A stretch of DNA of 21,887 nucleotides from an uncultured Solimonas sp. (GTDB taxonomy: Bacteria > Pseudomonadota > Gammaproteobacteria > Nevskiales > Nevskiaceae): NCBI GenBank assembly GCA_946478985.1, contig CAMLDZ010000050.1, positions 1 to 21,887 of the forward strand. Reading direction: 5' to 3'. Under the pieces are notes generated by a model. That model ran no database searches. It was not told where the DNA came from and saw only the letters and a list, made by a program, of their open reading frames with translations. The position numbers and the translations under genes were made by a program. Positions 7,908 through 15,187 of this stretch are shown here, in pieces (position 1 is the stretch's first letter; each line of letters starts with the position of its first letter).

Positions 7908-9890
7908 TCAGGTGCCGACCACGCCGCCATCCTCCTTCCAGATCACCACCGTCGCCGGGCGCGGACGCAGGCCGGCATCCGGCCACTGCGAGAACGCCAG
8001 CGGATCGACATCCGGCGCCACCGCCGGCTTGCGCGGGTGGCTGCCGTACTCGCCCGGGTGCTGGACGTTGATGAACACGTACTTCTGGTCCGGGGTCCAG
8101 GTGATGCCGGTGATCTCGCAGCCGGACGGGCCGACCAGGAAGCGGCGGATCTCCTTGGTCTGCGGATCGGCGACCAGCATCTGGTTGTTGCCCATGCCGA
8201 CGTACTGCGCGACGTTGGAGAAATTGCCGTCGGTCTGGATCCACAGGCGGCCGTCATTGTCGAAGGCCAGTCCGTCCGGGCTGTTGAAGATGTTGCCGGC
8301 GTTGACGTTGGCCGAGCCGGCCTGCAGCGGATCGTTGGCGATGTCGGTGCGCGTCGGGTTGCCGGCGAGCACGAACAGATCCCACTCGAAGGTCGTCGCC
8401 GCGGCGTCGTTGCCGGCTTCGCGCCAGCGCACGATCTGGCCGTAGACGTTCTTCGGCCGCGGATTGGCATCGTCGCCCAGCGTGCGGCTGCTGTTGTTGG
8501 TCAGCGTCAGGTAGACCTCGCCGCTGTCCGGATGCACGGTCACCCATTCCGGACGATCCATCGGCGTGGCGCCCACGGCATCGGCCGCCAGACGGGTGTT
8601 GATGAGAATGCCGCCGATGTCGCCGAACTTGGCGCCGAGCGTGCTGCCGTCGGTGGTCGGCGTCGCCGGCGTCAGCGCGATCCAGCGGCCGGTGCCCATG
8701 AAGTCGCTGGATGCGGCGCCGGCCTCGAACTTGGCGACGTACAGCGTGCCGTCGGCGAGCAGATCGCGGTTGCCCGCCGCGCCGGCCGCGTACTTGCCGC
8801 TGGAGACGAACTTGTAGACGTAGTCGTTGGCCTGATCGTCGCCCATGTAGACGACGGCGCGGTTGTCCGCGGCCAGCGTCTGCGCGGCGTTCTCGTGCTT
8901 GAAGCGGCCGAGTGCGGTGCGCTTCTTCGGCACCGAGGCCGGATCGAAGGGATCGATCTCGACGATCCAGCCGAAGCGGTTGGACTCGTTCGGCTCCTTG
9001 ACGTAGTCGAAGCGATCGTCGTGCTCTTCCCAGCGATAGCCCGAACCCAGCGCCGGGATGCCGTAGCGCTTCATGGCAGCATCGCGCGTATCGGTGCCGC
9101 TGGTGGTGCCGAAGTACCCGTTGAAGTTTTCCTCGCAGGTGAGGTACGTGCCCCACAGCGTGTAGCCGTTGCCGCAGTTGTTGACGGTGCCGAGCGAGCT
9201 GGTGCCGCTGCTGTCGGCGCTGGTCTTGAGCAGCGCGTGGCCGGCTGCCGGGCCGGTGAGCTGCATCGGCGTGTTGACGTGGATGCGGCGGTTGTACTGC
9301 GAGGGGATCACCACCTTCCAGGCACCGTTCTCCAGCTTGATGTGCGCCACCGTCACGCCGTGCGCGTGCTGGCCCTTGCGCACGTGGTCTAGCGACCACG
9401 GCGTGGCGCCGGTCTGGATCGCCGCGGTGTAGAAGAACTCCGGATTGATGTACTCGTGGTTCATCACCAGCAGGCCTTCGCTGCTGCTGGTGCCGGACAG
9501 CGGGAAGAAGTGCATGCCGTCGTGGTTGTCGCCGATCTGCAGCGCCTGCGCGTCGCCGCCCTGGCTGGCGTCGGGCGCCCAAACCGGCGAGTCGGCGAAC
9601 AGCGGATCGCCCCAGCGGCAGAACACGGCCGACTTGTAGCCGGCCGGCACCGTGATGGTGTCCAGTGTATTGGCGGCGACGGCGGTGAAGCCGAGCGTGA
9701 CCGGCGGCGCCTCGTCGTCGTCCTTGTCATCGCTGCAGGCGCTCAGCCCGGCGCCGAAGAAGCCGATGACGCCGAGACCGAGGCCGGCCTTGAGCACGTC
9801 ACGACGCGAGCGGACGATGTTGACGATCGCGTTGAACGGCACGTTCTGCGAGGGATTGCTGGAGATGTCTTCGGTGTCGATGGCGCGCAT
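7908..9890 (-). CDS. PhoX-family alkaline phosphatase (DUF839), Tat-exported, probable lipoprotein
   Basis: The 660-residue protein starts at 9888-9890, behind a GAAGAAG ribosome site. The open frame continues far upstream but without family similarity. Residues 27-52 hold a twin-arginine signal (RSRRDVLKAGLGLG) followed by a hydrophobic stretch that ends in a lipobox, LSAC, with Cys52, then an acidic SDDKDDDE run. This suggests Tat export and lipidation. PhoX enzymes are Ca2+/Fe3+-dependent phosphomonoesterases that release phosphate outside the cytoplasm. Family motifs include DGMHFFP near 124-130, MNHEYINP near 143-150, NNCGNGYTLWGTYLTCEENFNGYF near 237-260, RYGIPALGSGYRWEEHDDRFDYV and the DNDGRLWIQTDG turn near the C terminus. 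It is convergent with accC and divergent from the dehydrogenase operon. No pho regulatory gene is nearby. Activity towards phosphate esters is inferred from family only; some DUF839 proteins are uncharacterised. Confidence 0.9.
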   Translation of the reverse strand: MRAIDTEDISSNPSQNVPFNAIVNIVRSRRDVLKAGLGLGVIGFFGAGLSACSDDKDDDEAPPVTLGFTAVAANTLDTITVPAGYKSAVFCRWGDPLFADSPVWAPDASQGGDAQALQIGDNHDGMHFFPLSGTSSSEGLLVMNHEYINPEFFYTAAIQTGATPWSLDHVRKGQHAHGVTVAHIKLENGAWKVVIPSQYNRRIHVNTPMQLTGPAAGHALLKTSADSSGTSSLGTVNNCGNGYTLWGTYLTCEENFNGYFGTTSGTDTRDAAMKRYGIPALGSGYRWEEHDDRFDYVKEPNESNRFGWIVEIDPFDPASVPKKRTALGRFKHENAAQTLAADNRAVVYMGDDQANDYVYKFVSSGKYAAGAAGNRDLLADGTLYVAKFEAGAASSDFMGTGRWIALTPATPTTDGSTLGAKFGDIGGILINTRLAADAVGATPMDRPEWVTVHPDSGEVYLTLTNNSSRTLGDDANPRPKNVYGQIVRWREAGNDAAATTFEWDLFVLAGNPTRTDIANDPLQAGSANVNAGNIFNSPDGLAFDNDGRLWIQTDGNFSNVAQYVGMGNNQMLVADPQTKEIRRFLVGPSGCEITGITWTPDQKYVFINVQHPGEYGSHPRKPAVAPDVDPLAFSQWPDAGLRPRPATVVIWKEDGGVVGT

Positions 9891-9932
9891 GGTCTTCTTC
9901 AGATCGAGTGAATGTGAGGCGCCGACGGCAGC

Positions 9933-9959
9933 GCCGGTTGCAAAGTCAAAAGCCGGTTG
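9933..9959. repeat. Short direct repeat upstream of the PhoX-like gene
   Basis: GCCGGTTG occurs at 9933-9940 and again at 9952-9959, 19 bases start to start, with an AT-rich spacer (CAAAGTCAAAA). It lies 43-69 bases before the phosphatase start codon, where a regulator could bind. No known regulator is implied. Confidence 0.4.
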
Positions 9960-10095
9960 TTGCCGCGCAGCCACGTCGACACGAAGGCCAGCGATCCACC
10001 CCGCAAGGGGCGCGATCTTCAGCAGGTCATGGCTGCGCGCCCCCGAGCGCGTGGCTGGCCCCGAGCGGTGCGGGGCGTTACTGAGCGCGCTGATC

Positions 10096-10124
10096 GTAGG
10101 CAGCCCGAATGTCAGTTCGGCTAC
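10096..10124. repeat. Imperfect palindrome, REP-like
   Basis: GTAG (10096-10099) and CCGAA (10105-10109) pair with TTCGG (10116-10120) and CTAC (10121-10124), leaving a TGTCAG loop and a five-base internal bulge on one side. The GTAG...CTAC frame resembles extragenic palindromic elements of many gammaproteobacteria. Only one copy is visible, so it cannot be shown to be a dispersed repeat. Confidence 0.35.
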
Positions 10125-10265
10125 CAAGCCATGACAGTCTGTGGTCATGCCGGTCGCCGCGGGCGCAGCCGGCGGCTGGGTGAAACTCCGAATAGGCAGG
10201 GCTGCCGACCCGCCTAGAATCGGACAGCAAGCGCACCGCACATCGCGTTCCCATGAAGGGGTGCA

Positions 10266-11375
10266 ATGAGCCACTCGGATCCCGCTGCAACCCGGATTGC
10301 CAGCTTCGAGATCTTTCTGACGCAATATCTCGACGCCGAAGGCCAGGTGCGCGCACCGCTGCCGGACTTTGCGCGCGATGCGGACGAGTTGCGACGTCTG
10401 TACGGCGTGATGGTGCAGACCCGCGCCTTCGACAAGAAGGCCGTGGCGCTGCAGCGCACCGGCCAGCTCGGCACCTATGCCGCCTGCCTGGGCCAGGAGG
10501 CGGTCGGCACTGCGATCGGCTGTGCGCTCAAAGCCGAAGACATCTTCATCTCCGCGTACCGCGACTACGCCGCGCAGTTCCAGCGCGGCGTGGCGATGCA
10601 GGACATCCTGCGCTACTGGGGCGGCGACGAACGCGGCATGGGCGCACACCTGCCCGAACCCGCGGCCCACGACTTCCCGCCATCGGTGCCGATCGCCACG
10701 CACGTGCCGCATGCGATCGGCGTCGCCTATGCGATCAAGCTGCGCGGCGAGCCGCGCGTGGTCCTGACCGCCTGCGGCGACGGCGCCACCAGCCGTGGCG
10801 ATTTCTACGAGGCGGTGTCATCGGCCAAGGTCTGGAACCTGCCGGTGGTGTTCGTGATCTCCAACAACCAGTGGGCGATCTCGATGCCGCGTCAGAAGCA
10901 GACCGGTGCCGAGACCCTGGCGCAGAAGGCCATTGCCGGCGGCATTCCCGGCGAGCAGGTCGACGGCAATGATGTGATCGCCACGCGCTACGTGCTCGAA
11001 CGCGCGCTCGAGCGCGCACGCGCCGGCCACGGGCCGGCCCTGGTCGAGGCGATCACCTACCGCCTGCACGATCACACCACCGCCGACGACGCGCGCCGCT
11101 ATCGCAGCGAGGAGGAGGTCCGCAGCGCCTGGGAGCGCTGTCCGATCAAGCGGCTGAAACGCTATCTCGACAGCCAGAACCTGTGGACGGTGGCCGACGA
11201 GGAGGCGCTGCTGCTCGATGCCGGCGCCCGGGCCGAGGCCGCTGCGCAGGTATTTCTGGCCACCACACCCGCAGCGCCGGAAGCGATCTTCGAGCACCTC
11301 TATGCCGAGTTGCCCAAGGCGCTCGAATGGCAGCGCGACGAAGTGCGCGCCGCCGGCGCGCGCGGCGCGCACTGA
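10266..11375 (+). CDS. pdhA: 2-oxoacid dehydrogenase E1 component, alpha subunit (probably pyruvate dehydrogenase)
   Basis: The 369-residue protein is the thiamine-diphosphate-binding half of a heterotetrameric E1, which decarboxylates a 2-oxoacid and hands the acyl group to lipoyl-E2. The ThDP motif is complete, from GDGATSRGDFYEA at Gly171 to Asn200-Asn201 in VISNNQWAIS. Other family features are QRTGQLGTYAACLGQEA near 63-79, DYAAQFQRGV near 100-109 and the phosphorylation-loop-like YRLHDHTTADDARRY. The ATG at 10266 follows AAGGGG at a good distance. The sequence looks closest to pyruvate-specific PdhA, but branched-chain 2-oxoacid or acetoin dehydrogenases share these motifs, so substrate is inference. 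The stop is 8 bases before the beta subunit start. Confidence 0.92.
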   Translation: MSHSDPAATRIASFEIFLTQYLDAEGQVRAPLPDFARDADELRRLYGVMVQTRAFDKKAVALQRTGQLGTYAACLGQEAVGTAIGCALKAEDIFISAYRDYAAQFQRGVAMQDILRYWGGDERGMGAHLPEPAAHDFPPSVPIATHVPHAIGVAYAIKLRGEPRVVLTACGDGATSRGDFYEAVSSAKVWNLPVVFVISNNQWAISMPRQKQTGAETLAQKAIAGGIPGEQVDGNDVIATRYVLERALERARAGHGPALVEAITYRLHDHTTADDARRYRSEEEVRSAWERCPIKRLKRYLDSQNLWTVADEEALLLDAGARAEAAAQVFLATTPAAPEAIFEHLYAELPKALEWQRDEVRAAGARGAH

Positions 11376-11383
11376 GCCCGCTC

Positions 11384-12373
11384 ATGGCCAATCTCTCGCT
11401 GATCGAGGCGGTCAATCTGGCGCTGCACTCGGAGATGCGCCGCGATGCCGAGGTGGTGGTGCTCGGCGAGGACATCGGCCGCAATGGCGGCGTGTTCCGT
11501 GCCACCGTCGGCCTGCTCGACAGCTTCGGCGAGGCGCGCGTGATCGACACGCCGCTGGCCGAGAACCTGATCGCGGCGATGGCGATCGGCCTGTCCACGC
11601 AGGGCATCAGGGCGGTGGCGGAGATCCAGTTCTCCGGCTTTCTGTATCCCTGCCTCGACCAGATCGTCAATCACGCGGCGCGCTACCGGCACCGCACGCA
11701 GGGGCGCCTCAGCTGTCCGCTGGTGATACGCGCACCCAACGGCGGCGGCATTCATGCACCCGAGCATCATTCCGAATCGCTGGAGGCGACGTTCGCGCAG
11801 GTGCCCGGCCTGCGCGTGGTCTGCCCTTCGACACCGGCGCGTGCCTACGGTCTGCTGCTGGCAGCGATCCGCGATCCAGACCCGGTGATCTTCCTCGAAC
11901 CGACACGCATCTATCGCCTGTTCAAGCAGCCGGTCGACGACAACGGCGAGGCACTGCCGCTCGACACCGCATTCGTCGAACGCGAAGGCAGCGACATCAC
12001 GCTGGTGTCGTGGGGTGCGATGCTGCACGACACTCGGCTGGCGGCAGATCGCCTCGCCGAGGACGGTATCGCCGCCGAGTTGATCGATGTCGCCACGCTC
12101 AAGCCGCTCGATTTCACCACCATCCTCGAGTCGGTCGCCAAGACCGGCCGCTGCGTGATCGTGCAGGAGTCGGCCCGCGCCGGCGGCTGGGCCTCGGAGA
12201 TCGCCGCCAACCTCGCCGAACACGGCTTGATGAATCTCTATGCACCGGTCGGCCGAGTCTCCGGCTACGACACCATCATGCCGCTGGCGCGGCACGAGAA
12301 GGTCTATATCCCGGACGTGGCGCGCATCCTCGATGAAGTGCGCAAGGTCTTCGCAATCGCCCCCAGGAGCTGA
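11384..12373 (+). CDS. pdhB: 2-oxoacid dehydrogenase E1 component, beta subunit
   Basis: The 329-residue transketolase-like subunit pairs with the alpha subunit just upstream to complete the E1 active site. It begins MANLSLIEAVNLALHSEM and has VVLGEDIGRNGGVFRAT near 25-41, DTPLAEN with Glu60, the usual ThDP-activating glutamate, and the substrate-channel loop GGGIHAPEHHSES near 120-131. The C-terminal transketolase domain shows VSWGAML, LIDVATLKPLD and VGRVSGYDT. The ATG at 11384 lies within eight bases of the alpha stop. The ribosome site is weak, which fits translational coupling. Substrate preference is not certain from the sequence. Confidence 0.93.
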   Translation: MANLSLIEAVNLALHSEMRRDAEVVVLGEDIGRNGGVFRATVGLLDSFGEARVIDTPLAENLIAAMAIGLSTQGIRAVAEIQFSGFLYPCLDQIVNHAARYRHRTQGRLSCPLVIRAPNGGGIHAPEHHSESLEATFAQVPGLRVVCPSTPARAYGLLLAAIRDPDPVIFLEPTRIYRLFKQPVDDNGEALPLDTAFVEREGSDITLVSWGAMLHDTRLAADRLAEDGIAAELIDVATLKPLDFTTILESVAKTGRCVIVQESARAGGWASEIAANLAEHGLMNLYAPVGRVSGYDTIMPLARHEKVYIPDVARILDEVRKVFAIAPRS

Positions 12374-12424
12374 ACCCGCGCTGGATGAACCCTTGCCCGT
12401 CCAATGCCTCTAAACAGGTGGGAA

Positions 12425-12446
12425 AGCGCGCTTCACGCCGCGCGCT
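12425..12446 (+). other. Hairpin in the spacer before the unknown gene of the dehydrogenase operon
   Basis: AGCGCGC (12425-12431) pairs with GCGCGCT (12440-12446) over an eight-base loop. It sits between the E1-beta stop and the strong ribosome site of the next gene. No T-run follows, so it may be a processing or stability element. Confidence 0.4.
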
Positions 12447-12480
12447 ACCCGCCCGACATCAGCACACATGGAGGTGGCTC

Positions 12481-12930
12481 GTGAGCAAGATCGAACGTCA
12501 GCAGGATGCCAACCAGGCATCGGAGGCCGGCATCTTTTATCCGACCGGCCATATCGTCGCCGGCTTCGCCAATGCCGATGACGCCAAGGCGGCGCAGAAG
12601 CAGTTGCAGGAGGGCGGCTGCGGCGGCGAGATCCGCTTCATCAGCGATGCGGAGATGGCGCGCGAGGCGGAAAAAAATCTGCAGTCGCCGTCGTTCTTCG
12701 CCTCAATGGGCTCAAGCCTGCCGGTGCGGCAGAAGCAGCTGGAACTGGCCAAGGACGGCTGGAACTTCCTGCTGATCCACGCCCCGCAGAGCGAGGACGA
12801 GGCGCGCGTGGCCGAGGCGCTGGGCGGCTCGAAGGTCCGCTATGCCATCAAGTACCGCACCCTGATCATCGAAAACATTCTGCCCAACATCTCCACGCGC
12901 GGCGAACACACGCCAGCACGCGTGCCGTAG
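12481..12930 (+). CDS. Conserved-looking small soluble protein of unknown function inside the 2-oxoacid dehydrogenase operon
   Basis: I do not recognise this 149-residue product. GTG at 12481 is chosen because GGAGGT at 12470-12475 is an almost ideal ribosome site five bases away. An upstream in-frame ATG at 12385 would add 32 basic residues and has no such site. The protein has no signal peptide or membrane segment. It looks like two alpha/beta units: a strand-helix-strand at about 22-55 (GHIVAGFANADDAKAAQKQL then IRFIS) and another at about 95-132 (NFLLIHAP, EDEARVAEAL, YAIKYRTLIIENI). A helical middle (56-92) contains FFASMGSSLPVRQKQLELA. This resembles ferredoxin-like folds of small stress or regulatory proteins, but that is only a shape argument. 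Its place between E1-beta and E2 suggests a role linked to the complex. Confidence 0.8.
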   Translation: MSKIERQQDANQASEAGIFYPTGHIVAGFANADDAKAAQKQLQEGGCGGEIRFISDAEMAREAEKNLQSPSFFASMGSSLPVRQKQLELAKDGWNFLLIHAPQSEDEARVAEALGGSKVRYAIKYRTLIIENILPNISTRGEHTPARVP

Positions 12931-12969
12931 CCAACACCGGCGGCGCAGGACGCCGCGAAGGGAGCAGCG

Positions 12970-14145
12970 ATGAGCGTCTTCAAGCTACCGGATCTCGGCG
13001 AGGGCCTGCAGGAGGCCGAGATCCGCGAATGGCTGGTTGCCGAGGGCGAGCAGGTACGCATCGATCAGCCGCTGCTGTCGGTCGAAACCGCAAAGGCCAT
13101 CGTCGAAGTGCCGAGTCCGCTCGCCGGCACGGTGCTCAAGCTGCATGGCGCACCGGGCGACATCATCGCCGTCGGCGCCGCACTGGTGAGCTTCGAAGGC
13201 GCGGATCGCGCCGCCACGGCGCCTGCACCGCCCACGCAGGCGCCGTCTCCTTTGTCCAGCGGCGAGCCGAGCGCCGAGGAGGCGATCCGCGATACCGGCG
13301 TCGTCGTCGGCCAGATGACCCAGGGCGACGAGGTTTTGGCGGAACGCGCCACCGGTGTCGGCACCGCTGCCGGCCTCAAGGTCATGCCGGCGGTGCGCGC
13401 CCTCGCCCACCGCCTCGGCGTCGACCTGACGATCATCACGCCGACCGGCCCCAACGACATGATCACCGCTGCCGACGTGCAGCGCGTACACCAGATCCTC
13501 AGCAGTGTCGGACCGCTGGAGAAACTGCGCGGACCGCGCCGCGCGATGGCGCAGGTGATGGCGCAGGCGCGCGACGAGGTGATGCCGACCACCGTCACTG
13601 ACGATGCCGTGCTGCACGCCTGGACCGGCAAGCCGGACCCGACGCTGCGGATCATCCGCGCGATCACCGTCGCCTGCCGCGCCGAGCCCTCGCTCAACGC
13701 CTGGTTCGATCACGCCGAGGTCGGCCGCCGGCTGCTGCAGAAGATCCATCTGGGTGTCGCCGTCGACACTCCGGAAGGCCTGTTCGTGGCGGTGCTGCAG
13801 GACGTCGGCAACCGCAGCGACGAATCGCTGCGCGCCGGGCTCGACAAGATGAAGACGGATGCGCGGGCGCGGACGATACCGCCGGAGGAACTGCGCGGCT
13901 ACACGATCTCGCTGTCCAACTTCGGCATGTTCGGCGCCAAGTACGCGACGCCGGTGATCGTGCCGCCGACGGTGGCGATCGTCGGCGCCGGCAGCATCCG
14001 CGACGCGGTGGTGCCGATCGCCGGCCAGATCGCCATCGCCAAGCTGCTGCCGCTATCGCTGACTTTCGATCACCGCGCCGTCACCGGCGGCGAGGCCAGC
14101 CGCTTTCTGGCGGCGATGGTGGCGGATCTGCAGAAGGCCGCGTGA
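12970..14145 (+). CDS. pdhC: Dihydrolipoamide acyltransferase (E2) of a 2-oxoacid dehydrogenase complex, single lipoyl domain
   Basis: The 391-residue E2 core protein accepts the acyl group from E1 on its lipoyl arm and transfers it to coenzyme A. One lipoyl domain occupies 1-77 with the lipoylated Lys42 in ETAKAIVEVPSP. A linker follows at 78-130. A subunit-binding domain spans about 136-172 (LKVMPAVRALAHRLGVDL, then NDMITAADV). The catalytic domain covers about 185-391 and ends with LSLTFDHRAVTGGEASRFL. The catalytic His368 is present, but the usual HRxxDG reads HRAVTG, with Thr372 in place of Asp. The ATG at 12970 follows AAGGGAGCAGCG. The gene ends 7 bases before a convergent gene with no room for a terminator. 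E3 is not in the window and may be shared from another locus. Confidence 0.93.
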   Translation: MSVFKLPDLGEGLQEAEIREWLVAEGEQVRIDQPLLSVETAKAIVEVPSPLAGTVLKLHGAPGDIIAVGAALVSFEGADRAATAPAPPTQAPSPLSSGEPSAEEAIRDTGVVVGQMTQGDEVLAERATGVGTAAGLKVMPAVRALAHRLGVDLTIITPTGPNDMITAADVQRVHQILSSVGPLEKLRGPRRAMAQVMAQARDEVMPTTVTDDAVLHAWTGKPDPTLRIIRAITVACRAEPSLNAWFDHAEVGRRLLQKIHLGVAVDTPEGLFVAVLQDVGNRSDESLRAGLDKMKTDARARTIPPEELRGYTISLSNFGMFGAKYATPVIVPPTVAIVGAGSIRDAVVPIAGQIAIAKLLPLSLTFDHRAVTGGEASRFLAAMVADLQKAA

Positions 14146-14152
14146 ACAGGGT

Positions 14153-14671
14153 TTAGCCCGCGCGCCGCTTGCCGAACACGCCGGCGATGGTCACGCCGAC
14201 GAAATCGCTGTGCGCATTGAAGTTGCCATGCAGCGCCAGTTCCAGGCCCCGTGTCGGATAAAACAGCAGCTCCACCGGTACGCCGACCACCGGCCGCTGG
14301 CGGTCGCTGGCGACGTCGGTGAGGCGGCTGGCACCGGCCAGCAGGAACACCCGCCGCGAGCCGAGCCCGGCGCCGGCCAGCAGGCCGACTTCCTCGGCGG
14401 TGTTGCGGGTGTAATCGAGCATCCAGGCGCCGCGGGCGCGCAGCAGCAAGGGGCCGGTGGCGAGATTGGCGTTCAGCACGCCCTCCCAGCCGCCGACCTT
14501 CTGGGCCTGAGTCTTCGGCTGGCCGGCCGGCGCCTCGTAATCCTGACCGCCGTAGTAGCCGGCGCCGAGGCCGATCCAGACATCCCCGTCCGCGGCGCTG
14601 GCGGCACCACTGAGTGCGAACAGCAGGGGCAGGCTCAGCAGGGCGCGGCGCAGTGAGGCGGTCATCGGCAT
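14153..14671 (-). CDS. Small exported protein, probably outer-membrane beta-barrel-like; function unknown
   Basis: The 172-residue product starts at 14669-14671 (MPMTASLRR). A second ATG six bases downstream at 14663-14665 is equally possible, and neither has a clear ribosome site. A signal peptide runs to about residue 26 (LLSLPLLFALSGAASA, then ADG). The mature part has alternating short hydrophobic strands rich in Gly and aromatic residues (WIGLGAGYYGGQDYEAP, GPLLLRARGAWMLDY, VGVPVELLFYPTRGLELALHGNFNAH, VGVTIAGVF). This is the look of a small outer-membrane barrel such as MipA-like or OmpW-like proteins. I cannot assign a family firmly. The gene is convergent with the E2 gene and divergent from the next small exported protein. 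Confidence 0.75.
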   Translation of the reverse strand: MPMTASLRRALLSLPLLFALSGAASAADGDVWIGLGAGYYGGQDYEAPAGQPKTQAQKVGGWEGVLNANLATGPLLLRARGAWMLDYTRNTAEEVGLLAGAGLGSRRVFLLAGASRLTDVASDRQRPVVGVPVELLFYPTRGLELALHGNFNAHSDFVGVTIAGVFGKRRAG

Positions 14672-14738
14672 GGGTGGGGATCGAAAAATGGGCTCGGTGT
14701 ATAGTCCGCCGCGAACAGCGTCGGGGGCTTGGTGAATT

Positions 14739-15092
14739 ATGCGCAAGACGATCGGGGCGGTTGCGGCAGGCATCACATTCCTTCTGCTGGCGGTGGCGAC
14801 GAGCGGACCGGCGGCTGCCGAAACACTGACGACACCAGCGGCGGCCAGCGACGCGCAAGACCCGCCACCGGTGCGCCGCGGCCAGAGCCAGGCCGGCGTG
14901 CTCAAGCTGCTGGGCGAACCGGCGCTGCGCTATCCGCCGGTGGGCGGCGACAGTCCGCAGCATCCGGAAATCATCCGCTGGGACTACGACGGCTTCTCGG
15001 TGTTCTTCGAGCGCGAGCGCGTGATCGATGTGGTGCGCAAGGGCGAGCCGATGCCGGTCGCCCACCCGGAGGAGCTGCAGCCGGCACCGTGA
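14739..15092 (+). CDS. Small exported protein with BamE/SmpA-like repeat region; function unknown
   Basis: The 117-residue product has a clear signal peptide (MRKTIGAVAAGITFLLLAVATSGPAAA) and a low-complexity bridge. Residues 46-100 carry the pattern VRRGQSQAGVLKLLGEP, PPVGG, IIRWDYDGFSVFFERERVIDVV. A helix with a GxSxxxVxxxLGEP turn followed by strands containing WDY and FE resembles the BamE/OmlA fold. Similar short periplasmic proteins of unknown role occur in gammaproteobacteria, as far as I recall. There is no lipobox, so it is probably soluble in the periplasm. The ATG at 14739 has GGTGA just upstream. TATAGT at 14700-14705 could be its -10 box. It stands apart from aguA by 104 bases containing two hairpins. 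Confidence 0.8.
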   Translation: MRKTIGAVAAGITFLLLAVATSGPAAAETLTTPAAASDAQDPPPVRRGQSQAGVLKLLGEPALRYPPVGGDSPQHPEIIRWDYDGFSVFFERERVIDVVRKGEPMPVAHPEELQPAP

Positions 15093-15119
15093 ATCCTTAA
15101 AATTGCGTCGCTACATTCG

Positions 15120-15152
15120 CGGGGCGCCTCGGTCCACCGAGTCTGCGCCCCG
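15120..15152 (+). terminator. Strong two-tier hairpin after the BamE-like gene
   Basis: CGGGGCGC (15120-15127) pairs with GCGCCCCG (15145-15152), and inside it CTCGG (15128-15132) pairs with CCGAG (15137-15141) around the loop TCCA, with a three-base bulge TCT. A moderately T-rich tail (TTGTCGTTT) follows. It probably ends the upstream transcript, or acts in an aguA leader. Confidence 0.5.
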
Positions 15153-15164
15153 TTGTCGTTTCCG

Positions 15165-15187
15165 GCCCGCCGACGCGGGCTTCTTCC
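15165..15187 (+). terminator. Second hairpin directly before aguA, terminator/attenuator-like
   Basis: GCCCGC (15165-15170) pairs with GCGGGC (15175-15180) around CGAC, followed by TTCTTCC (15181-15187). The aguA ribosome bases GGAG begin at 15189. The element could end transcription or modulate access to aguA. Confidence 0.42.

Larger units (their letters stand above)
9891..10265. other. 375-base intergenic region between divergent phoX-like gene and E1-alpha gene
   Basis: I see no convincing gene here; the short open frames are arginine-rich GC artefacts. It must hold the promoters for both divergent genes. For the E1-alpha side, TAGAAT at 10215-10220 is a possible -10 box without a recognisable -35. 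CTGTCAT on the minus strand (reverse complement of 10131-10137) resembles one half of a Pho box, but the required second half at an 11-base step is poor. A direct repeat and an imperfect hairpin in this region are listed separately. Confidence 0.6.

Noticed and set aside
10125..10160. A Pho box upstream of the phosphatase
   Set aside because: Only one CTGTCAT half-site is good; the half-sites 11 bases away on either side match poorly, so I do not call it.
9891..10712. N-terminal extension of the PhoX-like protein by 274 codons
   Set aside because: The extension overlaps the E1-alpha gene and lacks family similarity. The ATG at 9890 has a ribosome site and gives a proper Tat signal near the N terminus.
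12385..12480. Upstream ATG for the small gene in the dehydrogenase operon
   Set aside because: The extra 32 residues are basic, coincide with a hairpin, and have no ribosome site. GTG at 12481 has an excellent one.
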